Part shown: in pieces, positions 36,309-43,596 of the stretch
Layout of the letters: each line of letters starts with the position of its first letter
How positions within the stretch are numbered: position 1 is the stretch's first letter
NCBI RefSeq assembly: GCF_023074175.1
Contig: NZ_JADPKS010000149.1
Location: 91,111 to 155,110, forward strand
Reading direction: 5' to 3'
Length of the DNA: 64,000 nucleotides
Origin: Bradyrhizobium sp. 139
Lineage (GTDB): Bacteria > Pseudomonadota > Alphaproteobacteria > Rhizobiales > Xanthobacteraceae
Notes under the pieces: model-generated
Seen by the model: only the letters and a program-made list of their open reading frames with translations
Database searches by the model: none
What the model was told of the DNA's origin: nothing
Translations under genes and position numbers: made by a program

Positions 36309-37153
36309 CGTCGATGCTTCATGGCGATTCGTACTTTGTCGTCATAGTTCATGTGCCCCCCTTCTCCGAAGACGAACCTGTTTCGTTTTGCGAACTCTTT
36401 TTCGAGCACGAATTGCGCCGGCTTGCCTTGATCTCCTTCGACAAAGCCCTTCGCCACCAATAGCTCTCGGGCATCGCGCACCAAGCCGGGGCTGCCACAG
36501 ATCATGATGCGGTCATGCTGCGGCTCCAGTTCCGGCAGTTCGATATCGGCAAACAGCTTGCCTGAAACGATCAGATCGGTGGCCCGGCCGCGGTTACAGA
36601 AGCGATCGCGCGTCACGGTCGGATAATAGATCAGCTGGTAGCGCGCGAAGTCGCCGACCAGTTCGTCGCGCGGCAGTTTTTCCGTGATCATCTCGCCATA
36701 GGCGAGCTCGGCGACGCGGCGGCAGCCATGCAGCAGCACGACATTCTCGAATCGCAAATAGGTTTCGGGAGCCTTGATCACGCTCAGGAACGGCGCAAGC
36801 CCGGTGCCGGTGCCGATCAGATACAGATTGCGCCCGTCCTCGAGATTATCGATGACCAGCGACCCCGTCGCCTTGCGGCTGACGATGATCTCGTCACCCT
36901 CCTTCAGATGCTGCAGACGCGAGGTTAAGGGACCATCCGGTGTCTTGATCGAGAAGAATTCCAACCGGTTCTCGTAATGAGCGCTGGCGAGGCTGTAGGC
37001 CCGCAGCAGCGGCTTCTCGTCGACCTTGCGCCCGATCATGGTGAATTCACCGCTACGGAGGCAGAACGACGAATTCCGGGTCGTGGTGAAGCTGAAGAGA
37101 TTGTCGGTCCAGTGATGGACGCTCAGTACGTTTTCCTGGCTGAATTTGCTCAT
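36305..37153 (-). CDS. fpr: Ferredoxin/flavodoxin-NADP reductase with C-terminal extension
   Basis: This 282-residue flavoenzyme moves electrons between NADPH and ferredoxin or flavodoxin. FAD-binding RAYS is at residues 51-54 (LRAYSLASAHYENRLEF), and the NADP motif GTGTGLAPF is near 114-122. DRIMICGSPGLVRDARELL follows and the natural bacterial-type end would be VLEKEFAK. Here the frame runs on for 27 more residues through an internal SD-like GGAGAAGGGGGG to MKHRR, which suggests loss of a stop codon. The start at 37153 (MSKFSQENV) is the family start. A GG-N10-GC sigma-54-like element lies upstream. It heads a chain of small overlapping genes. Confidence 0.9.
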   Translation of the reverse strand: MSKFSQENVLSVHHWTDNLFSFTTTRNSSFCLRSGEFTMIGRKVDEKPLLRAYSLASAHYENRLEFFSIKTPDGPLTSRLQHLKEGDEIIVSRKATGSLVIDNLEDGRNLYLIGTGTGLAPFLSVIKAPETYLRFENVVLLHGCRRVAELAYGEMITEKLPRDELVGDFARYQLIYYPTVTRDRFCNRGRATDLIVSGKLFADIELPELEPQHDRIMICGSPGLVRDARELLVAKGFVEGDQGKPAQFVLEKEFAKRNRFVFGEGGHMNYDDKVRIAMKHRR

Positions 37154-37205
37154 CTCACCGTCCCGGCGAAATTGAGGCATGATCCAAATCCACGGGCCGC
37201 GTTCG

Positions 37206-37221
37206 CGCAAAGTTTGCACCA
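37206..37221 (-). promoter_or_regulatory. Possible sigma-54 promoter of fpr
   Basis: On the minus strand TGGTGCAAACTTTGCG shows the invariant GG and GC ten bases apart, and agrees with TGGCAC-N5-TTGCA at the key positions. It ends about 53 bases before the fpr ATG. No TGT-N10-ACA NifA site was found in the 150 bases above it. The match is suggestive only. Confidence 0.35.
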
Positions 37222-38076
37222 GTTTTCCGAATGAGCATACTACAAGCACCAGATGAGGCTCTCGATGAAGTAGAGTCGGACCGATAGCTTCACGCCCACA
37301 ACCGCTTTGGCTTTCATTAGAGGATCGGCCTGTGCCCCTCCTGCAGCGATCAACCCCAGGCGCTGCCCATTCACGTAGATTATCTAATCGCTTTACTCTT
37401 CAGCCCGCCGGCATCCCCAGATGAAGTTTTTCCCCAGTTCACGCGGGCGGTAGGCTGGCTTGCCAGCTCACTCCCCGCCGAGTGGTCGTGCCCCTCCTCG
37501 AGCAGACGCAATGGCAGACTTGGTCGCATTTGCTCCGACAAACACAGTACATAGTGAACAAACAATCTCGTTTCCCACCTTAGTGTGGTGTCTCGGCTTC
37601 AGTGGAGCGTTTCGTACAAAATACCTCTTCCATCTCGCCTAGACCTTGCGCTCGGTTGCACAGCTACTAGAATGGGGCCCCCAATGAGGATCGACGCTCC
37701 GAGATTCGCCGAGATATCAATCCCCTGAACATGCTTTCTTCGACCGCGCGCGTGATTGCTCAAGCTGACCTATAACAACTCTGTGATCTTACTTAATGCA
37801 ATGAGGCGCGTGTTCACGGCTAAATCCTGCATCTTGGCCACCTTCTTCGATGGATTTCACGCCGCACTTTGTCCCGAACTTTCCCGACCGCCTGTGGACA
37901 GCGGGCCTTGTCATGACGGCACATGCTCGGTCCGATGCAGACTGCCGCGTGCTTTGAGCCTCCACTCAAGCGAGGACCGAAGCGGAAACACAAGAGGCAT
38001 GGGCACGGACTTCAAGGTCTGCATCGAGCGGCAGTTCGGCGGCATAGAAGGCCCTGTCCTGAACAAGTTCGCAACA
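37222..38076. other. Gene-free region between fpr and the IS630 remnant
   Basis: About 850 bases. The composition is more AT-rich than the neighbours near 37550-37800. Open frames are short and without motifs. A plus-strand frame reaching 38334 is antisense to the transposase. No tRNA or repeat recognised. Confidence 0.45.
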
Positions 38077-39121
38077 TCACATCGTGTTTGTCAGGGCATT
38101 GTACCGGCAGAAGCGTTCGATGAAGGCAAGGATGTGATCGGCGGACTTCCTCCATCGGAAGGGTTTGGGATCGGCGTTGTGTCGATCAATAAACGAAGTG
38201 ATTTCTGCCCGGAAGGCGGCGACGCTGCGCCGCGCCTGATCTTTTTATCCGGGAGGAGAGCGAAGCAACGCCCGAGCTGGTTGAGCCATGACGAACTGGT
38301 GGGGTCAGGTGCACGTGCCAGCGCGGCCTTTTAGCCATCCATCGTTGGATCAGTGCGGACTTATGCGTGGCGTAATTGTCCATGACGAGATGGACGTCGA
38401 GTTCGCGCGGCACAGCGGCCTCGATCTCGTCGAGGAACTGACGGAATTTGGGAGCACGGTGACCTCCCTAGCACTCGCCGATGGCTCGTCCGGTCGCAAT
38501 GTCGAGAGCGGCGAACAGCGATGTGGTGCCATGTCCTCTGTAGTCATGCTTCCTTCGGGCCGGCTGGCCGGGACGCATCGGCAGCATGGTGGCTGCGGTC
38601 CAGCGCCCGGATTGGGACTTCTCATCCACGCATAGAACGACACCGTGCTCCGGCGGCCAGACGCTAAAGGCCCACGACGTCGCGCAATTTGGCCACGAAA
38701 TTTGGATCGGTGGAGAGCTTGAAGGTCTCCGTCCGGTGCGGCTGGAGCCCGAAGGCCCGCCAGATATGTTGCACGGTCGACACCGACAGGCCGCTGGCCT
38801 TCGCCATGCCGCGGGAACTCCGATGGATGGCTTTCTCAGGGCAACTCTCCAATGTCCTCACGATCGCCGCTTCGATGCGGGCAGCCCGGAGCGCGGCTCG
38901 TCGTGCAGCCCGTCCACGCCGCTCCACAAAACGCCGCCGCCTACCGACGCCTGTCAAGGCCCAGCTTGGCCGCTACTTCCTTGTTCTGACCGCCTTCCGC
39001 GCAAGTCAGCAACGATCCGGGCTCTCAGAGCCAGCGCCTGCGCTGTCTTCATCGTCAGCGACTTCAGTTCGGCACGCTCGCCATCGCTCAATGTCAGGGG
39101 CGCAAGTTGCCGGACCGCCAT
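38077..39121 (-). pseudogene. IS630-family transposase, frameshifted
   Basis: An IS630 transposase can be followed from MAVRQLAPLTLSDGERAELK at 39121. It continues through ESCPEKAIHRSSRGMAKASG and VSTVQHIWRAFGLQPHRTE to DPNFVAKLRDVVGLYV. The catalytic region CVDEKSQ...R is then followed by ELDVHLVMDNYATHKSALIQ, and the C-terminal ADHILAFIERFCRYNALTNTM ends at 38077. The parts lie in three frames, with shifts near 38960, 38650 and 38450. The length agrees with a full element, so it is a dead but complete copy. Terminal repeats were not located. Confidence 0.88.
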
Positions 39122-39748
39122 CACATTCTCCGTCCCTGCTACACCCTCCATCTTGGCACAGCGACGCAAATCTAATGCAAATCTACGATTGCGGACTTGT
39201 GGCTCGGGACACTGGCCGCGGCGCCTTTTTGAACCAAAGGTGATGTTGCGCTCCCTGAATGCGCACTACAGCACACCAACCATCGGGTGCCTGTCTGTTG
39301 CTGCCCGATGCAAGGTCAGTAGACGGTTGCGCAGCGGCGAGGCAGACGCGCTCCGCATGACTGGCGCCAGCATCGGCAACGCCTCGATGCCCCAAGAGCC
39401 ACGTGCCTACACTGCCGGCAGTGCCCACTCATATATGGGTAGCCTCGAGAGGCAATCTGAGAACCGGAGAATTGATCTTCTCGACTGGCTGGCCGAGACG
39501 CTGGGTGTTCACTTATCTGAAGGCTCCGTTCAGCCACCCAGAGGAGCGACGACACCGGAAGGACTTCGGCTAGGGGTCGCAAGCCGGCGAGCCACGTTCC
39601 AAGAAGAAATAGCACTGCTGCGTAAGAGCGACTTTATGACCACCCAGATCGGTAGTGGCACTGCGAGCTCTAGAATGCGAAATCACGAAAATCGACTGCG
39701 CCGATGCAGCGGCAGCGTTGATGTTTTCGACTTTAGGCTCCAAAAGGA
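39122..39748. other. Region with no recognised gene
   Basis: About 630 bases between the IS630 remnant and the DUF736 terminator. A plus-strand open frame (part of 38586-39779) reads antisense through the transposase and then gives no family-like sequence. Nothing else stands out. Confidence 0.45.
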
Positions 39749-39774
39749 ACCCGCCCGATCAACTCGGGCGGGGC
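39749..39774 (-). terminator. Rho-independent terminator of the DUF736 gene
   Basis: CCCGCCCGA / TCGGGCGGG with a five-base loop forms a nine-pair GC-rich stem just past the DUF736 stop. On the minus strand it is followed by TTCCTTTT. Confidence 0.75.
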
Positions 39775-39787
39775 TTTAGAGCGAGTC

Positions 39788-40108
39788 TCACTCGCCGTTC
39801 TTGCGCGGCCGCGACCAGAGCAGGGTGTACCCCTCGCCGCCTTCGTCATCGAACAGGTTCGCGTAGATCGGTGCGTTGAATGAGGGATCGTCGAGCTTGA
39901 GCGAGAGGTAGTCGCGGCCCTCCTCGGAGCGCTTCGACCAGGCTGCCCCGATCTCCGCCCGGCCCACGTAGATGCGGTGGCTGGGCGCGTTGTCGCTGGA
40001 GCGGTTGGTTTCGGCGACGATGCGGACGCCCTTGGTCTGAAGGCTCAGGGTGACGATCTCGCCGTGAAACTCGTTACCGACCTTCTTGAACGAACCGATG
40101 TTAGCCAT
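39788..40108 (-). CDS. DUF736 family protein
   Basis: This intact 106-residue DUF736 protein is a family found in plasmids and conjugative elements of alphaproteobacteria. Visible blocks are MANIGSFKKVGNEFHGEIVT, SHRIYVGRAEIGAAWSKRS, YLSLKLDDPSFNAPIYANLF and EGYTLLWSR. AGGAG lies seven bases before the ATG and a strong terminator follows. Function is unknown; a role in nucleic-acid binding during transfer or maintenance is speculative. Two broken relatives occur at 35046-35190 and 40397-40690. Confidence 0.93.
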   Translation of the reverse strand: MANIGSFKKVGNEFHGEIVTLSLQTKGVRIVAETNRSSDNAPSHRIYVGRAEIGAAWSKRSEEGRDYLSLKLDDPSFNAPIYANLFDDEGGEGYTLLWSRPRKNGE

Positions 40109-40132
40109 GTTACTTCTCCTGTTTGTGTTTCG

Positions 40133-40225
40133 AGCCCGCGACCACCGCGGCCTCGATGGCGATCTAAAGGCCGAAGACGATCGGCGACGCACCCGCTGGC
40201 GGGCCGGAGCGCAGCGGAGGACGCC
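40133..40225 (-). repeat. Leader repeat A, copy 1 (upstream of DUF736)
   Basis: This sequence upstream of DUF736 resembles the one upstream of the DUF2493 gene (42224-42320). Shared strings are CCGCGACCAYCGCGGC, TGGCGATC and GGGCCG-AGCG-CAGCGGAGGA, in the same order. The first string is itself a short hairpin. It probably represents a shared leader or binding site. Confidence 0.55.
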
Positions 40226-40396
40226 GTTGGAGCGACTTTCTTGTCTCGCGAGGAATGGGCGCAAGCCCAGGGGAAGAAAGTCGAATCAACGGCGTTGCGG
40301 CTCAGACGATCGAGGCGCAGCCGCTCTTGGGCCAGATCAAGCCATCAAAGAGGCCACGTGCGTCCGCGTGCTGAACCGCAATCTTAAGGAGAAGAC

Positions 40397-40690
40397 TTGG
40401 CGAATCTCGGTGTGCTGGGCAAGAGGTCGGTACGGGTCGGCGTAGAAGGAGAAACAATCTGCCGCAAAGGGCGGTATCGTCCCCGCAGAAATGATCGAGC
40501 GCGGCGCGCCCCACCGCAGCTATGCGGGCCAGACAGAGACTGGTGGGGCTTGCTTGCAGGCTTCGAGGAGAAACGCGGTTACTTTTCGCTCAAGCTCGAC
40601 GCCCTCTCGTTCAACCTGATCTCTGTGCGAGCTTGCTGGACCTGATGGCGACGAAGCCTCATCGCTCGTGCGTGGCGGCTGTAAGAACTG
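40397..40690 (+). pseudogene. DUF736 paralogue, frameshifted
   Basis: On the plus strand MANLGVLGK is followed in another frame by MIERGAPHRSYAGQTETGGA, then GYFSLKLDALSFN, and again in the alternate frame ELAGPDGDEASSLV. These match DUF736 homologues in order, but the frame shifts at least twice. It is opposite in orientation to the intact copy and overlaps the end of the membrane-protein gene. Confidence 0.7.
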
Positions 40691-41189
40691 GTCGATGTGC
40701 ATTCTCCACCACCCCGGCCGACTCCGACGGGCGGGTCCTCGCGGGAAGGGTCAAACGCGCCCATGCCGTGCCGGCGATGCAAGCCGCACCTGCGCAAGCG
40801 AAGGCCTCGCGCCAAGCCAGCGAGGGCGCCCCGATCTGCGACAGGGCAAACACCAGATGATAGCCGGCGATCGCCGCAGGGAGCGCGAATACGGTTGCGA
40901 TCGCGACGCGCAAGGTCAAGGACCGACTAACGGCAAGGGCGAGCTGACCAGCGGCAAGCGTCAGCGCGCCAGAAACAATTCCGATAAGCAATGCGCCGAA
41001 GACGCCCGCGCCATCACGAAAGGCCGACATTCCGACACTGAGTGCGACGAAAAACGGCAAGGCATAGACCGCCAGCGCAAAGATCAGCCAGCAGAACAAA
41101 CCGATGCCGAGCGTGTTGAGGACAAGCCCAAGAGCGAGCATGGCGGTGGCTCCAATGCACAGACGTATTGGTCGCGCCTCCACCACCAC
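40659..41189 (-). CDS. Element-associated membrane protein of unknown function
   Basis: This 176-residue membrane protein has about five hydrophobic segments (LCIGATAMLALGLVLNTLGI, FCWLIFALAVYALPFFVAL, GVFGALLIGIVSGALTLAAG, plus two further ones). It resembles a membrane protein often seen near DUF736 and DUF2493 genes in trb-type elements. The start is a GTG at 41189, the first of three in a row, with no strong ribosome site. Its C-terminus is hydrophilic. Function unknown. Confidence 0.75.
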   Translation of the reverse strand: MVVEARPIRLCIGATAMLALGLVLNTLGIGLFCWLIFALAVYALPFFVALSVGMSAFRDGAGVFGALLIGIVSGALTLAAGQLALAVSRSLTLRVAIATVFALPAAIAGYHLVFALSQIGAPSLAWREAFACAGAACIAGTAWARLTLPARTRPSESAGVVENAHRPVLTAATHER

Positions 41190-41279
41190 CGCGGCGCGGC
41201 TTCGGACGTAAAATCGAAACGAGGCGGAGTTGCGGCGCGCAACTCCATCTTGGTCGTCTTGGAGGCGAGTAGACGGCGT

Positions 41280-42203
41280 TCATGCGCCGCCGAACTTCCA
41301 GACGGGGATGCCGAGCCGCTTCGCCTTGTCAGCGAGATTGTCCTGAATTCCCGTGCCCGGGAAATGCATGACGCCGATCGGCAGGAGTTCGAGCATCGCA
41401 TCGTTGCGCTTGAACGGCGCCGCCTTGGCGTGCTTCGTCCAGTCAGGCTTAAAGGCGATCTGTGGCACCTTGCGATTGGTCGCCCATTTGGAGGCGATCA
41501 GTTCGGCGCCCTTAGGAGAGCCGCCATGCAGGAGGACCATGTCCGGGTGCTTGGCATGAACCTTGTCGAGGCGATCCCAGATGAGGTTGTGGTCATTGAA
41601 GTCGAGCCCGCCGGTGAGTGCGATTTTCGGTCCTGGTGGCAACAAGACCTCGGTCTCGGCGCGGCGTTTGGCGGCAATGAAGTCGCGGGAGTCGATCATT
41701 GCCGCGGTGAGCGTGCGGTGATTGACCAATGATCCCGATCGCGGGCGCCAGGATGCGCCGGTGTTGACCTGAAATTGTTCGATGGCCTGGTCGCGGAAGA
41801 GTTCCAGGCAGTTGCGGCGTTCGACTAGCGTGAGGCCTTCGGCGGTCAGGCGCTCGAGTTCGACAGATCGCACCTCCGAGCCATTCTGCTCGCGCTGGCT
41901 CTTGTGCTGTGCCTGTTCGTTGTCATCGAGTTGGCGTTCGATGCGGTCGACGGCACGATGGAACAGGTTGACGGTCGACCAAAGCAGATCGTCAAGGTCC
42001 GGCTCAAGCCGCGTGTCACTCAAGGTCGCGACCAGGGCGTCGAAGATATCGGCGACGGCGCCGGCGATCATCTTGCCCTCCGGAAGCGGTCTTGGATCGG
42101 GTTGGTCGTCGAAGGGTCGATAGCCGAAGAGCTGAAGTTCGGTGAGGACACGGTCGGTCGGAGATGAGGCATGCGGCGGTTCGATGTCGTCATGGTCGGT
42201 CAT
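41280..42203 (-). CDS. DUF2493 (SLOG-like) domain protein
   Basis: A 307-residue protein whose C-terminal third is the DUF2493 domain: KIALTGGLDFNDHNLIWDRL, MVLLHGGSPKGAELIASKWA, IAFKPDWTKHAKAAPFKRND and MLELLPIGVMHFPGTGIQDN. This is a Rossmann-like, SLOG-related nucleotide- or ligand-sensing fold. The N-terminal 190 residues are helical (VDRIERQLDDNEQAQHKSQR). A common gene of element maintenance blocks; its activity is unproven. The ATG at 42203 is preceded by leader repeat A. Confidence 0.88.
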   Translation of the reverse strand: MTDHDDIEPPHASSPTDRVLTELQLFGYRPFDDQPDPRPLPEGKMIAGAVADIFDALVATLSDTRLEPDLDDLLWSTVNLFHRAVDRIERQLDDNEQAQHKSQREQNGSEVRSVELERLTAEGLTLVERRNCLELFRDQAIEQFQVNTGASWRPRSGSLVNHRTLTAAMIDSRDFIAAKRRAETEVLLPPGPKIALTGGLDFNDHNLIWDRLDKVHAKHPDMVLLHGGSPKGAELIASKWATNRKVPQIAFKPDWTKHAKAAPFKRNDAMLELLPIGVMHFPGTGIQDNLADKAKRLGIPVWKFGGA

Positions 42204-42223
42204 GGGAAGAGGTCCTTTGCCGG

Positions 42224-42320
42224 ATCGGCCGCGACCATCGCGGCGTTCGTGGCGATCCTCTGACGGCAGGCGGAACGGGCCAGAACCCGAAAGGGCCGAA
42301 GCGGCAGCGGAGGATGGCGC
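42224..42320 (-). repeat. Leader repeat A, copy 2 (upstream of DUF2493)
   Basis: Partner of the repeat at 40133-40225: CCGCGACCATCGCGGC (a perfect hairpin GCCGCGA-CCA-TCGCGGC), TGGCGATC, and GGGCCGAAGCGGCAGCGGAGGA in the same order. It lies about 20 bases before the DUF2493 start codon. Confidence 0.55.
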
Positions 42321-42534
42321 AGGCCGGCTATTTTGCTTCGCGATGCAAAGCGCGCTGGCCAAGCGTATGATGTGTCTTCACATCGCCGCCGCGCGGCGGA
42401 AAATAGCCGGACGCAGCCATTGCCGGCCCGGGCCGCTTGCCGTCCGATCGCCCTCTAGAAGGCCGAGGTCGCGTCCTCTTCCGGTATTGGCCTCGCCGAT
42501 GACCGTCCCATCGACGGCGATCGAAGAGCGGGAG
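42321..42534. other. Spacer between the primase and DUF2493 genes
   Basis: GC-rich, hairpin-prone noncoding sequence of about 200 bases upstream of DUF2493 (GCAAAGCGCGCTGGCC and similar). No gene is recognised. Confidence 0.4.
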
Positions 42535-43596
42535 CTATTCCGCGGCCGCCGTCGACGAGTGCAGGAAGCGAACGACGTCCTCTGGCACGAGCTGAAGCCG
42601 CAAGGCTGTTCGGAGGGCATCGAGACCGAAGATGTGCAGATCCTCGTTGAAGTCGCCCAGCCGGGGCGACAGCGCGATGGCTTCAATGCCGGCGTCTGCT
42701 GCGCGCTGGCTGAGAGTCGCCTGCACCGCATCGCCGGCGGCATCGGCGTCTCGGGCGATATAGAGCCGGCGCAGGCTAGACGGCAGCTCTATGGCCGAGA
42801 GGTGATTGGCCGAAAGCGCAGCCGCCATTGGCATAGTCGGCAGCACGTAACGCAGCGACAGCATGGTCTCAATGCCCTCGCCGGCAGCGAGCACATCGTC
42901 CACCGCGCCGAAGCGAACCGCGTTCCCAAGGAGATCGCCCATCGCGCGTCGTGGCGTATCGATCGGAGCCTTGCCCATCCGAATGCGATCGAAGCCTTCC
43001 GGATCGAGCCAGGTGCGGTGTACGCCGGTGATCCTGCCATCGAGATCCGTGACGCTAGCAATCATCGCCGGCCAGGTCTCGGTCGGCTGGTGCTCGTCCG
43101 GCCGATAGTAGCAGCGTGGATGGAACCGCAAGCTGCCATCATGGTGCGCATGAGCTATTCCGCGCCCCTGCAAATAAGTCTCGACCACGGTCCCCTCGAT
43201 CGGGCTGGATATTGCAAAGAGCCGACGGGCGGCCTCTTGCGATCCGGCCAGTGCTGCCGGACCGACGGACTTTGAAGCGAGCTCCGGTTCAGCGCGAGGC
43301 AATTTCAAGAAGCGTCTTGCTTCCTCGGCCACCTCGCGGAAGTCACGCAATCCCAGGCTTTTGCGGATGACATCGAGGAGATCGCCATGCTCGCCGGTCG
43401 CGGCATCGGTCCATTTGCCTGCCGGGCCCTTCGGTGATTCCTGGAGCCGCACGAACATCGAGCGGCCGGGGGTGTTGTGGACGTCGCCGACCAGCCAATA
43501 CCCCCCCGCCCGCTTCCCATTGGAGAGATAGTGTCGGCACACCGCCTCGGCCTCGCGCGCGAGGCGGCGTGCCAATTCGGACGCATCGCGTAGCAT
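42535..43596 (-). CDS. Toprim-domain primase-like protein (DUF7146)
   Basis: This 353-residue protein has an N-terminal zinc-finger-less CHC2-like region (VCRHYLSNGKRAGGYWLVGD, GRSMFVRL, GKWTDAATGEHGDLLDVIRK). The Toprim domain follows (DDVLAAGEGIETMLSLRYVL with the catalytic Glu, then LRRLYIARDADAAGDAVQAT with the DxD). It resembles plasmid and phage P4-type primases and may prime replication of the transferred strand. The ATG overlaps the stop of the helicase gene, so expression is coupled. Intact. Confidence 0.9.
   Translation of the reverse strand: MLRDASELARRLAREAEAVCRHYLSNGKRAGGYWLVGDVHNTPGRSMFVRLQESPKGPAGKWTDAATGEHGDLLDVIRKSLGLRDFREVAEEARRFLKLPRAEPELASKSVGPAALAGSQEAARRLFAISSPIEGTVVETYLQGRGIAHAHHDGSLRFHPRCYYRPDEHQPTETWPAMIASVTDLDGRITGVHRTWLDPEGFDRIRMGKAPIDTPRRAMGDLLGNAVRFGAVDDVLAAGEGIETMLSLRYVLPTMPMAAALSANHLSAIELPSSLRRLYIARDADAAGDAVQATLSQRAADAGIEAIALSPRLGDFNEDLHIFGLDALRTALRLQLVPEDVVRFLHSSTAAAE

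Noticed and set aside
38586..39779. 397-codon plus-strand frame
   Set aside because: Antisense through the IS630 transposase and then featureless; not a gene.
40668..41732. 354-codon plus-strand frame
   Set aside because: Antisense to the membrane-protein and DUF2493 genes.
42142..43275. 377-codon plus-strand frame
   Set aside because: Antisense of the Toprim protein, whose catalytic residues are clear.
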